A stretch of 20,343 nt of DNA, taken from UBA4582 sp047630175. Lineage in GTDB: Bacteria > Pseudomonadota > Gammaproteobacteria > Pseudomonadales > Azotimanducaceae. The notes beneath the pieces were generated by a model. That model was not told the DNA's origin. It saw only the letters and a list, made by a program, of their open reading frames with translations, and made no database searches. The position numbers were made by a program, and so were the translations under genes. Below, piece by piece: positions 1 through 7,350 of this stretch. The DNA lies in NCBI GenBank assembly GCA_047630175.1, contig JBLHVI010000052.1, positions 1 to 20,343 of the forward strand, written 5' to 3'. Each line of letters opens with the position of its first letter. Positions within the stretch are counted from its first letter, which is position 1.

Positions 1-58
1 CAGAGTCAGAGTCAGGCAAGTACCAACGACTGAAACGCGCAGCTAGAGGATAAAGATC

Positions 59-211
59 ATGAAAATCAAACATATAGAATCCATGGATTTGTGGCTGTTG
101 TCTAAAGGCGATAAGATTTTGTATCGTGGCAGAGTCAACCCATGGCGCTCGCCGGGGATCATCGCACGAGTCTTGAAGCGCGAGGGCAAGTCATTTCGGT
201 ATTTCGGATAG
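59..211 (+). CDS. Possible small basic protein, 50 residues, unknown
   Basis: An open frame of 50 codons begins with ATG and ends with TAG. It is preceded by AGAGGA at 45-50, eight bases before the ATG, which is a good Shine-Dalgarno site and the main reason to list it. The product begins MKIKHIESMDLWLL, is rich in Lys and Arg, and carries an Asn-Pro-Trp-Arg-Ser-Pro segment in its second half, ending in Phe-Gly. I recognise no family, signal peptide or membrane segment. It could be a real small gene, the remnant of a longer one, or chance. A frame on the opposite strand over 43-246 has no comparable ribosome site. The rest of 212-397 shows nothing I can name. Confidence 0.35.
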   Translation: MKIKHIESMDLWLLSKGDKILYRGRVNPWRSPGIIARVLKREGKSFRYFG

Positions 212-397
212 TCAGCGACGCAAAACAGTTGCCTGCGATATAGCAATGATGGCTAGTCGCAAAAGGCACGCAGCGACCTAAATTAGCAATTGACGTGAAT
301 AGCCCGCGCTAGTAAGTCTTAAGAACACGCCACATCGGCGCACGGCGCCAGCAATCGATGAAACAAGCAACGCAACGATGCGTCGTCGGTGGAGCGG

Positions 398-1252
398 TTA
401 GTGTAGAAAAGTAAACATCTTACGACGGTAAGCGGTGGCCGTAGGGTCTCCCTTGCCGAGCAACTCAAAGACCTTAATCATGGTCTTTCTTGCGAGCGCC
501 TCACCAAACTCTTTATCAATTTTCAGCATAGCCAGCAGGGCGTCAAGCGCTTCCTCAATCTGGTCGTCGGCAATCAACCTAACGGCTAACTCGTACTTCA
601 GCTGAAGCTCATCAGGTGATGCAATAACACTGGCTTGCAGCGCATCAATCGCTGGCAGGTCGGCAGCGCTTTCTATGAACTCGATACGGTTCTTAGGTTT
701 TGCAATGCCGTCAGTGTCCTTCGGTAGACTGACTAAAATCTGTCTAGCCTCATCAAGACGACTTTCCATGACTAGCAGGTCGGCAAGTTCAACATGAAGT
801 ACATAGTTTTGTGGTTCTTGGCCGATCGCTTCTTGTAGCATAGCTATCGCGCCCTGACGGTCACCATTGTCCAACAGCAAAGCGATTTGGTCGCGAATGC
901 GCTCGGCTGGACTCATGGTCAACTTCTCAAGAATGTCACGTAGCACCGCCTCGGTTTGCGGGCCCTCAAGTTCTTGGGTCATCTGTGCATTAACGATAAT
1001 TTTTATCGTCGGCAGTGAGCGCACACTTAACTGCTGAACAATCTGTGGGTGCTCCTGAACGTTAACGCGGGCTAGGCGGAATTTACCTTTGAATTCGTCG
1101 GCGAGCTTGCGCAGCACAGACGCGAGTTCCATGGAGGGTTCCGCGTCAGGGGCGTAAAACTCCAGCAAAACCGGGATTTGTCGGGATTTCTCAACCACTT
1201 CCGCCTGAAATTCCGGAGCGGTGACTTCGATGATGTGCTCAGTACCTTGCAT
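398..1252 (-). CDS. cnoX: CnoX/YbbN-like thioredoxin-fold TPR co-chaperone, cysteine-free
   Basis: A thioredoxin fold (about residues 5-112 counted from the chosen ATG) is followed by helical TPR-like repeats (about 115-284). Known family members are cytoplasmic holdases that guard unfolded proteins and hand them to GroEL and DnaK. Where a thioredoxin has Trp-Cys-Gly-Pro-Cys, this protein reads Asp-Ala-Glu-Pro-Ser (residues 36-40), and the whole protein has no cysteine, so it cannot do thiol-disulfide chemistry; the cis-proline segment RSLPT is kept. I prefer the ATG at 1252 (284 codons, close to the E. coli protein as I remember it) over a TTG at 1291, which adds 13 residues. Neither start has a strong ribosome site. 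The gene stands alone, facing away from the symporter genes. The family call is confident; the exact chaperone role is inferred. Confidence 0.85.
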   Translation of the reverse strand: MQGTEHIIEVTAPEFQAEVVEKSRQIPVLLEFYAPDAEPSMELASVLRKLADEFKGKFRLARVNVQEHPQIVQQLSVRSLPTIKIIVNAQMTQELEGPQTEAVLRDILEKLTMSPAERIRDQIALLLDNGDRQGAIAMLQEAIGQEPQNYVLHVELADLLVMESRLDEARQILVSLPKDTDGIAKPKNRIEFIESAADLPAIDALQASVIASPDELQLKYELAVRLIADDQIEEALDALLAMLKIDKEFGEALARKTMIKVFELLGKGDPTATAYRRKMFTFLH

Positions 1253-1738
1253 GAGTCGTGTTGGCCCCGTCAAAAAAGCGTAGCCTATCAAAGCGGGGCA
1301 AAGATTTCCCGCGTTATTTAGACTGTCTATGTCCTCATACAGACGGTAGACTTTGGACGCTCAAGGGCCAGCGTAAGTAGCGCGCGATAGTCGCTGACTC
1401 CTGTACGATTGGGGTGCGAACTTGTCTGTTGATAGCTGTCTATGTGCGTGGAATATCCGTGCATCCAGTCGGAATAGCGATATAAACGATGTTTTAATTT
1501 CATTTAGACCTATATATATAGCGTTTCGCGTTGGTAACCACTTACCTGTTGGTGGAAGTTATTCACAACCTGACCCAAATAGTGAAATGTTAAGAGTTAG
1601 AGGTTATATCTAAATAATGTTTAACTATAGGCGTTTAAGGTGTTGAATTAAAAGAATATATAGCTGCTGTACAAAAAATGATCAATTAATAAAGGTCGAA
1701 GAAACCCGAGGTATTCGTTAAAGACGAAAACATATCCC

Positions 1739-1771
1739 CAGAGTTATCCACAGAAAATGTGGACATCTCTG
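1739..1771. repeat. 14-bp imperfect inverted repeat containing a DnaA-box sequence
   Basis: The arms are CAGAGTTATCCACA and TGTGGACATCTCTG, separated by GAAAA. They pair at 12 of 14 positions; the two mismatches lie in the four-base step between the CAGAG/CTCTG and CCACA/TGTGG blocks. The left arm includes TTATCCACA, the classical strong DnaA box. It could be a DnaA-responsive control site, another regulator's operator, or an RNA hairpin in a long leader. A second dyad, ACGCA/TGCGT (1772-1790), follows directly. Confidence 0.5.
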
Positions 1772-1825
1772 ACGCATTGCAACATTGCGTGTTGAGCGAC
1801 TAAACCTTAGAGCCTGCGATCTGTG

Positions 1826-1848
1826 CCCCTCGAAGCACTTCGATGGGG
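1826..1848 (+). promoter_or_regulatory. Strong hairpin in the symporter leader
   Basis: CCCC-TCGAA pairs with TTCGA-(T bulge)-GGGG around a GCAC loop, giving a nine-pair GC-rich stem 45 bases before the GTG start of the symporter small subunit. No run of T follows on either strand, so it is not an ordinary terminator. If transcription starts upstream of it, the hairpin sits in the 5' untranslated RNA and may affect stability or translation. Confidence 0.45.
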
Positions 1849-1880
1849 AAAACTGGCTAGACGATAAAACAATAATAAGA

Positions 1881-1887
1881 AAGGGAG
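1881..1887 (+). promoter_or_regulatory. Ribosome binding site that supports the GTG start
   Basis: AAGGGAG lies six bases before GTG at 1894. There is no alternative in-frame ATG near it, so this site decides the start. The same AAGGGAGTC sequence precedes the monooxygenase gene at 11926. Confidence 0.7.
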
Positions 1888-1893
1888 TCACAC

Positions 1894-2220
1894 GTGCCCG
1901 ACAGTGATAAGAACAATTCTGCACATCAGGTTGCCAAAGATGACGTTGGCAGGGCCGACCAACCGTTACCCAATAATTCGGCTTATTGGCATGCCAATTT
2001 GCGGCTGATGTGCGGTCTATTAAGTATCTGGTTCTTGGTATCTTTTGGTTGCGGCATTCTCTGGGTCGACTATCTCAACCAGTTTCACCTGTTTGGATTC
2101 AAGTTGGGTTTTTGGTTTTCCCAGCAAGGCGCGATTTATGCTTTTGTGATTCTGATCTTTGTTTACGCCTGGCGTATGAATCAGCTAGATAAAGCCTATG
2201 GCGTCGATGAGCAGGAGTAG
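1894..2220 (+). CDS. DUF4212 small subunit of sodium:solute symporter
   Basis: A 108-residue membrane protein with a hydrophilic N-terminus (about 1-30), then YWHANLRLM and two predicted membrane helices (about 38-58 and 78-93), ending in a short acidic tail. The Tyr-Trp entry to helix 1 and the FGFKLGFWFSQQG segment before helix 2 are typical of the DUF4212 family, which is almost always encoded directly before a VC_2705-type sodium symporter and is taken to be its small subunit. The stop is three bases from the next ATG, so the two are co-transcribed and probably translationally coupled. The start is GTG with a good ribosome site. Family identity is confident; the biochemical role of the small subunit is not established by anything visible here. 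Confidence 0.9.
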   Translation: MPDSDKNNSAHQVAKDDVGRADQPLPNNSAYWHANLRLMCGLLSIWFLVSFGCGILWVDYLNQFHLFGFKLGFWFSQQGAIYAFVILIFVYAWRMNQLDKAYGVDEQE

Positions 2221-2223
2221 CCG

Positions 2224-3978
2224 ATGAGCGCACAATTTTTAAGTTACTTGTTTGTCGGGCTGTCGTTTGCGTTGTATCTCGGCATCGCCATTTGGAGTCG
2301 GTCTACGTCAACAAAAGAGTTTTATATCGCCGGTGGGCATGTCCATCCGCTGGCGAATGGTGCCGCGACTGCTGCCGACTGGATGTCTGCCGCGTCATAC
2401 CTCTCTATGGCTGGCATCATCGCCTTCGAAGGTGCAGATGGCGCACGTTACTTAATGGGCTGGACCGGAGGCTACGTCCTGTTGGCGCTGCTCTTGGCAC
2501 CTTACCTGCGCAAGTTCAACAAGTTCACCGTGCCCGATTTCGTCGGTGACCGCTATTACTCACAAACAGCAAGATTAGTCGCGGTAGTCTGTGTCATCTT
2601 TATTTCTTTTACCTATGTGGCCGGTCAGATGCGTGGCGTAGGCGTTGTGTTCTCGCGCTTTCTCGAGGTGGACATCAACACCGGCGTATTCATTGGTATG
2701 GGTATTGTGTTTTTCTATGCGGTCTTGGGGGGTATGAAGGGCATCACGTATACCCAAGTAGCGCAGTATTGTGTGCTTATTTTCGCTTTCTTAGTCCCTG
2801 CCATCTACATCTCACTGGCGTTGACGAATAACCCATTACCCATGTTAGGGCTGGGCAGCCAAATGGCGAATGAGCCGGTGTACCTCTTAGATAAGCTCGA
2901 TGGTCTGACCGCTGAATTAGGCATGACGACGTTTACATCAAGCAATAAGTCCACGACCGATATGTTTTTTATTACCGCGGCGTTGATGGCCGGCACCGCC
3001 GGACTACCGCATGTAATCGTGCGGTTTTTCACGGTGCCCAAAGTGCGTGATGCACGTTTGTCTGCTGGCTACGCACTAATCCTTATCGCCCTGCTGTATA
3101 CCACGGCACCGGCTGTGGCTGCGTTTGCGCGAATCAATATCATCAATGCAATGGATGGCCTGCAGTACGCTGATGCCCCTGAGTGGTTTGGCAAGTGGGA
3201 AGACAGCGGTCTCATCGCTTGGCTCGACAAAAACGGCGATGGTGAAATTCAATATCGGGGTGGTCCGGCTTTGTCGCCGCAAACTCCAGCGTTTGAGGGT
3301 GCTCGCGGTGCTCACGGCGAGCGCCTGTTGGTCAATGCGGGCACCGATAATGCCAATGAGCTATATATCGACCGGGATATTATCGTCCTTGCTCATCCGG
3401 AAATTGCCGGACTACCCAACTGGGTTATTGCGTTAGTCGCGGCGGGCGGTTTAGCGGCGGCGTTATCAACGGCGGCGGGTTTACTTTTGGTGATTTCCAC
3501 CGCTATCTCCCACGACCTGTTAAAGAAGACCTTCAGGCCAAATATTTCTGAGCGACAGGAGCTACTTTACGCTCGCCTAGCGGCTGCTGTAGCGGTGGGC
3601 GTTGCGGGTCTATTCGGTATCTATCCGCCAGGCTTTGTTGCAGAAGTCGTGGCTTTTGCTTTCGGTTTAGCCGCTGCGAGCTTCTTTCCCGTCATCCTGC
3701 TCGGCATTTTCTCGACACGAATGAACAAAGAAGCAGCCATCAGCGGTATGTTGACGGGTTTACTATTCACCTTTAGTTACATCGTGTATTTTAAATTTGT
3801 CAGCCCTGAAACCAGTAATGCAGCTCATTGGTGGTTCGGCGTGTCGCCAGAAGGCATCGGCACATTGGGCATGATCTTTAATTTTATGGTCTCGCTCGTG
3901 GTGATGCGACTCACGCCACCGCCACCTCAAGCTGTGCAGGACTTAGTCCAACATATTCGTGTTCCACAAGCTCGGTAG
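2224..3978 (+). CDS. Sodium:solute symporter large subunit, VC_2705 subfamily
   Basis: A 584-residue polytopic inner-membrane protein of the solute:sodium symporter family (ActP/PutP relatives). The N-terminal FYIAGG, the AADWMSAASYLSMAG segment (51-64) and the IVRFF segment (265-269) are family hallmarks. As in other VC_2705-type members there is a large hydrophilic insertion (about 305-395) between membrane helices. It contains DKNGDGEIQYRG (335-346), which looks like an EF-hand calcium loop, although the last position is Gly instead of the usual Glu. The substrate is unknown: relatives are usually annotated as acetate or carboxylate carriers, but the downstream ligase and amidotransferase genes leave an amine or amino acid possible. 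AGGAG at 2212-2216, inside the end of the preceding gene, is its ribosome site. Confidence 0.9.
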   Translation: MSAQFLSYLFVGLSFALYLGIAIWSRSTSTKEFYIAGGHVHPLANGAATAADWMSAASYLSMAGIIAFEGADGARYLMGWTGGYVLLALLLAPYLRKFNKFTVPDFVGDRYYSQTARLVAVVCVIFISFTYVAGQMRGVGVVFSRFLEVDINTGVFIGMGIVFFYAVLGGMKGITYTQVAQYCVLIFAFLVPAIYISLALTNNPLPMLGLGSQMANEPVYLLDKLDGLTAELGMTTFTSSNKSTTDMFFITAALMAGTAGLPHVIVRFFTVPKVRDARLSAGYALILIALLYTTAPAVAAFARINIINAMDGLQYADAPEWFGKWEDSGLIAWLDKNGDGEIQYRGGPALSPQTPAFEGARGAHGERLLVNAGTDNANELYIDRDIIVLAHPEIAGLPNWVIALVAAGGLAAALSTAAGLLLVISTAISHDLLKKTFRPNISERQELLYARLAAAVAVGVAGLFGIYPPGFVAEVVAFAFGLAAASFFPVILLGIFSTRMNKEAAISGMLTGLLFTFSYIVYFKFVSPETSNAAHWWFGVSPEGIGTLGMIFNFMVSLVVMRLTPPPPQAVQDLVQHIRVPQAR

Positions 3979-4030
3979 ACCCTGCTGGATAAGCTCTATT
4001 AGGTAAATCTGAGTTGAATAAGGTACGGCA

Positions 4031-4057
4031 AAAGCGGGCGCTGAAACGGACCGCTTT
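4031..4057 (+). promoter_or_regulatory. Inverted repeat between symporter and ligase genes
   Basis: AAAGCGG (4031-4037) and CCGCTTT (4051-4057) are perfect 7-bp arms around a 13-base loop, in the 103-base gap before the ligase gene. Only three T residues close the right arm, so intrinsic termination would be weak. It may be an operator, an attenuating hairpin, or a processing site that separates symporter from enzyme expression. Confidence 0.4.
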
Positions 4058-4081
4058 AAACAGAGCGTAAAGAGAGTAGGT

Positions 4082-5455
4082 ATGAAAACAGCAGCTGAAT
4101 TTATCAACCAATATCAAGTCGAAGGCATACGTCGCGTGAAGGTGGCGGTGTGCGACATCGACGGTGTGCTGCGCGGTAAGTACATTAGCATGGAGAAGTT
4201 CGCTGCAGTGGTAGAGGGTACTGGCGGCTTTTGTGACTGTGTGCTGGGCTGGGACATGAACGATGCGTTGTATGACAACGCGACGTTTACGGGTTGGCAC
4301 ACAGCTTTTCCTGACGCGCTTTTTCGGCTGGACTTGGCAACTGAGCGCCGCTTGCTGGATGAAAACAACATTCCGCTGTTCCTCGGTGAGTTTGTGACAT
4401 CTGATCAGCAAACGCCTCACCCTATCTGCCCTCGAACGCGTTTGCAGCAAGTGTTGTTGGCGCTGCAGCAAGCAGGTTTTGCCGCGCGTCTGGCGTTTGA
4501 ATACGAATTTTTTATCTTTGATGAAACGCCAGACAGTATTCGCGAGAAAAATTACCAAAATCTTAAACCCCTATCGCCGGGTAACTTCGGTTACTCGATC
4601 TTGCGTACGGGTACTCATGCAGACCTTTTTAATGAGTTTATGGATTTTTGTCAGAATCATGATTTTGATCTCGAAGGGCTTCACTGTGAAACAGGACCTG
4701 GCGTTTGGGAAGGAGCAATTACGGTTGATAACGCGCTGGCGGCCGCTGACAAGGCGGTATTGTTCAAGACCTTGGCCAAGTCCTTTTTTCAACGCAAAGG
4801 TTTAGTGGCGACGTTTATGGCTAAGTGGTCCATGGACTATCCCGGTCAGAGTGGTCACTGCCATCAATCGTTAACGCACCTAGAGACAGGTGCTAGCGCG
4901 TTCTATAGCGCCGAGGCGGTTCATGGCATGAGTCCCGTGCAACGAGCTTATGTTGCGGGCCAACAGCACTATATGCGCGAATTTCTGGCGATGACATCAC
5001 CAACCATAAATAGCTACACGCGTCTGGTAAAAGGCGCCTGGGCCCCAACGGCAGCTACATGGGGCGTTGAGAACCGTACAACAGCTTTGCGGGTTATACC
5101 CGGTTCAGCAAAAAGTCAGCGCGTAGAATTTCGCGTCGGGTCTGCCGATGCCAATCCTTACCTGGTGGCAGCGGCAACGCTGGGCGCTGGATTGCTGGGT
5201 ATCCGTGAGAATTTACCTCTGGGAGAGCCGGTGATGGGCGACGCCTATGCAATACAAGACGAGCTGCCAATCAACTGGCAATTGCCGACTAATCTACGGG
5301 ATGCTAACCGAGCATTGGCCGCATCGAGTGCAGCACGTGATTTGTTTGGTGCTGAATTTGTCGAGCATTTTGTCGCTAGTCGTGACTGGGAAGTGCGTCA
5401 ATATGAACGTCAAGTGACAGACTGGCAGTTGCAGCGTTACTTCGAGATTATCTAG
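4082..5455 (+). CDS. Glutamine-synthetase-family ligase (gamma-glutamyl-amine synthetase type)
   Basis: A 457-residue soluble enzyme of the GS fold. Visible motifs in order: E140 and E142 in FEYEFF and E203/E210 in the HCETGPGVWE segment (metal ligands); GHCHQS with H259; TRLVKGAWAP with R314; NRTTALRV with R332; and VEFR with E349/R351 (phosphate and glutamate sites). The region where true glutamine synthetases carry the Asp-Gly-Ser-Ser ammonium-site motif instead reads GWDMNDALYDN (56-66). That, plus the next gene, points away from housekeeping GlnA and toward ligases joining glutamate to an amine (PuuA, IpuC, TdnQ/AtdA1 relatives). The adenylylation-loop tyrosine context of GlnA is not evident. 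The fold is certain; the acceptor amine is unknown. GAGAG at 4072-4076 is its ribosome site. Confidence 0.85.
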   Translation: MKTAAEFINQYQVEGIRRVKVAVCDIDGVLRGKYISMEKFAAVVEGTGGFCDCVLGWDMNDALYDNATFTGWHTAFPDALFRLDLATERRLLDENNIPLFLGEFVTSDQQTPHPICPRTRLQQVLLALQQAGFAARLAFEYEFFIFDETPDSIREKNYQNLKPLSPGNFGYSILRTGTHADLFNEFMDFCQNHDFDLEGLHCETGPGVWEGAITVDNALAAADKAVLFKTLAKSFFQRKGLVATFMAKWSMDYPGQSGHCHQSLTHLETGASAFYSAEAVHGMSPVQRAYVAGQQHYMREFLAMTSPTINSYTRLVKGAWAPTAATWGVENRTTALRVIPGSAKSQRVEFRVGSADANPYLVAAATLGAGLLGIRENLPLGEPVMGDAYAIQDELPINWQLPTNLRDANRALAASSAARDLFGAEFVEHFVASRDWEVRQYERQVTDWQLQRYFEII

Positions 5456-5518
5456 AATTACGAGTAACGCATTTTCAGAAAACACTATCAATAAACAGTT
5501 ATTAATGAAGAGCTTCTT

Positions 5519-6265
5519 ATGAAGATTGGCATTCTCAAGGCAGACACGGTGCTTGATCAGTTCGCTGCGGTGTTTGGTGAATACCCCAGCATGATTGAAA
5601 AAGTTATATCGCTTGCTGCCCCTGATATTAAAAGTGATTTTCAGCCTGAGTCCATAGCTTGTGTGACCTATGATGTCGAGAATCAGCAATACCCGCAAAA
5701 CATCAATGAGTGTGATGCTTATATTATTACTGGCAGTAAAAAAAGCGTTTACGACGACGAGCCATGGATTCATCGCCTGCGTGAATTTGTTGTCGAGTTA
5801 GATAAAACCAAAACCCCAACAATTGGAATCTGCTTTGGCCATCAGATGATAGCTGAGGCGTTGGGTGGAGAGGCCGGGGCCGCCGATGTCGGCTGGCGAG
5901 TGGGTGTGCACAAAGTACAAGTGCAGGCCAGCGCTGACTATATGGAACCTATAATTGCAGATTTTTCACTGCTTTACAGTCATAAAGACCAAGTCACCGT
6001 GTTGCCAGACGGGTCGAGATTGCTTGCCGGTAACAGTCAGTGTCCGAATGCGATGTATCAGGTAGGGCAGCATATGCTCGCAGTACAAGGTCATCCAGAG
6101 TTTGTGAAAGATTATTCACGAGGTTTGCTGGCATTTCGTCGCGAGCAGATTGGTGAAAAGCTGTATGCCGCCGGCGTGGCATCGTTGGCAGAGGCGACGG
6201 ATGAATTGTTGGTTGTAAGCTGGTTTATACGTTTTTTGCGCCAAGCTTGTGCTTCGGCCCGGTAA
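5519..6265 (+). CDS. Class I glutamine amidotransferase-like hydrolase
   Basis: A 248-residue stand-alone GATase1 domain. The nucleophile is C105 in GICFGHQM, and the His/Glu pair is H192/E194 in QGHPEF, so the catalytic triad is complete. The oxyanion segment ITGSKKSVYDD (70-80) is also typical. It resembles the GMP-synthase-like amidotransferase proteins commonly found as single domains. It follows the ligase by 63 bases on the same strand. GS-like plus GATase-like pairs occur in aniline (atdA1/atdA2, tdnQ/tdnT) and putrescine (puuA/puuD) catabolism, where the hydrolase removes or recycles the gamma-glutamyl group; that role is proposed here by analogy. No dioxygenase subunits accompany it, so aniline itself is unlikely to be the substrate. 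Confidence 0.85.
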   Translation: MKIGILKADTVLDQFAAVFGEYPSMIEKVISLAAPDIKSDFQPESIACVTYDVENQQYPQNINECDAYIITGSKKSVYDDEPWIHRLREFVVELDKTKTPTIGICFGHQMIAEALGGEAGAADVGWRVGVHKVQVQASADYMEPIIADFSLLYSHKDQVTVLPDGSRLLAGNSQCPNAMYQVGQHMLAVQGHPEFVKDYSRGLLAFRREQIGEKLYAAGVASLAEATDELLVVSWFIRFLRQACASAR

Positions 6266-6282
6266 CATTAATTTAAATAAAA

Positions 6283-6286
6283 AGGA
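6283..6286 (+). promoter_or_regulatory. Ribosome binding site selecting a TTG start
   Basis: AGGA, within AAAAAGGAATTT, is eight bases from TTG at 6295 but twenty from the first in-frame ATG at 6307. The spacing favours the TTG as start of the metallo-hydrolase gene. Confidence 0.55.
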
Positions 6287-6294
6287 ATTTCAGT

Positions 6295-7350
6295 TTGGTT
6301 GATAACATGTCTCGTCGTGGTTTCGATCCGCTAACCTATTTTTTTGAAGATCAGGCTCCCGGTAGCGGCGAAGTGACTCAGGTTGCTGATGGTTGCTTCT
6401 GGGCGCGGCTACCCATGGGCGGGCGGCTTAATCATATCAATGTCTGGTTGTTGCGAGATTATGACGGTTGGACGATTGTCGATACGGGCCTCAACGCAGC
6501 CGATGTACAAAGCGACTGGCAGGCAATCTTCAAGAATCACCTCGGCGGTTTGCCCGTTACTCGGGTGATTGCCACACACTTGCATGCCGACCATACGGGC
6601 AATGCGGGTTGGTTGTGTAAGCAGTGGGGCTGTGAGCTATGGATGAGCCGCAGTGATTTCTATATGTGCAAGGTGATGGCTGCTGATGGGCCATCAGATG
6701 TGCCTGACGATGCAATTAAGTTCTATCGACGCGCTGGTTTCGATGATGCCAGGTTGGACAGATATCGCAGCCGCTTCGGTCAGTTTGGCGCGAATATTAC
6801 GCCATTGCCGTCGGGCTATAGACGTATCATTGATGGTCAATATATTGATATCGGTGGGCGTGAATGGCGCGCCGTTATCGGTCACGGGCATGCCCCCGAG
6901 CATGTCTGCCTATACTGCCCTGAGCTGAAAGTCATTATTGGTGGCGATCAATTGTTACCAAAAATCACGCCTAACGTGGGTGTTCAGCCGTCCGAGCCAC
7001 TGGCGAACCCGCTTAAAGACTGGATTAACTCTTGCATTCGTTTTCGCGAGTACTTGCCGCCAGACTTGATGGTATTGCCGGCTCACGAGAGCATTTACAC
7101 CGGCGTGCACGAGCGCCTAACAGCGCTTATTGACTGGCACGAAGTAGCCCTGTTGAAGCTCTATGATCTGTGCGAGGAGCCGAAACGCGCGGTAGATGTT
7201 TTTCCGGCGCTGTTTCGTAGCAAGATCACCGACTGGACTTTTTTCCCTGCTACCGGCGAAGCCATCGCTCATCTGCACTGTGCGTTAGAGCGACGCATGC
7301 TTAAAGTTGAAGAAGACGCCGACGGCGTGGCTTGGTGGCGCCAAGCTTGA
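6295..7350 (+). CDS. Metallo-beta-lactamase-fold hydrolase
   Basis: A 351-residue cytoplasmic protein with all metal motifs of the MBL superfamily: THLHADH (H95, H97, D99, H100), GHGHAPEH (H197 and neighbours), GGDQ (D218) and PAHES (H264). A C-terminal section of about 70 residues (about 280-351) resembles the helical, winged-helix-like tail of LACTB2/glyoxalase-II-like members. It therefore likely hydrolyses a thioester, ester or related bond with two metal ions. It is 29 bases after the amidotransferase gene and so probably in the same transcript, but homologues often sit near acyl-CoA dehydrogenase genes too, which lie just downstream here. The substrate is not deducible. The start is TTG by ribosome-site spacing; ATG at 6307 would remove four residues. 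Confidence 0.85.
   Translation: MVDNMSRRGFDPLTYFFEDQAPGSGEVTQVADGCFWARLPMGGRLNHINVWLLRDYDGWTIVDTGLNAADVQSDWQAIFKNHLGGLPVTRVIATHLHADHTGNAGWLCKQWGCELWMSRSDFYMCKVMAADGPSDVPDDAIKFYRRAGFDDARLDRYRSRFGQFGANITPLPSGYRRIIDGQYIDIGGREWRAVIGHGHAPEHVCLYCPELKVIIGGDQLLPKITPNVGVQPSEPLANPLKDWINSCIRFREYLPPDLMVLPAHESIYTGVHERLTALIDWHEVALLKLYDLCEEPKRAVDVFPALFRSKITDWTFFPATGEAIAHLHCALERRMLKVEEDADGVAWWRQA

Larger units (their letters stand above)
1253..1893. other. Long intergenic region, AT-rich centre, several dyads
   Basis: This region separates two divergent genes and must hold both promoters. About 1470-1735 is clearly more AT-rich than its flanks, with a TATATATATA run at 1511-1520. Two sequences match the DnaA-box consensus TTATNCACA: TTATTCACA at 1559-1567 and TTATCCACA at 1744-1752. 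Three dyads lie toward the right end (1739-1771, 1772-1790, 1826-1848). A 63-codon TTG-started frame at 1422-1613 uses many rare AGA and ATA codons and lacks a convincing ribosome site; I do not call it. A shorter dyad, ACGCT/AGCGT at 1357-1374, may be chance. Confidence 0.6.

Noticed and set aside
1422..1613. 63-codon TTG-started plus-strand frame in the AT-rich gap
   Set aside because: No convincing ribosome site, several rare codons, no recognisable family. Mentioned in the intergenic entry as a possible remnant only.
1620..1700. Integron attC-like words (GTTTAAC and a GGCGTT-type element)
   Set aside because: The matching right-hand half-site and the required GTTRRRY core are absent, and there is no cassette layout or integrase.
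1470..1771. Chromosomal origin of replication (two DnaA-box matches, AT-rich DNA)
   Set aside because: Only two boxes, no cluster, and no dnaA, dnaN, gidA or other origin-flanking gene. Kept as a possible DnaA-responsive site.
3911..4558. 215-codon minus-strand frame
   Set aside because: It lies antisense to the start of the GS-like gene, has a composition rich in Arg, Gln and His from the reverse reading, and no ribosome site or family match.
5294..5773. 159-codon minus-strand frame
   Set aside because: It overlaps the well-supported GS-like and amidotransferase genes in reverse; no motif supports it.
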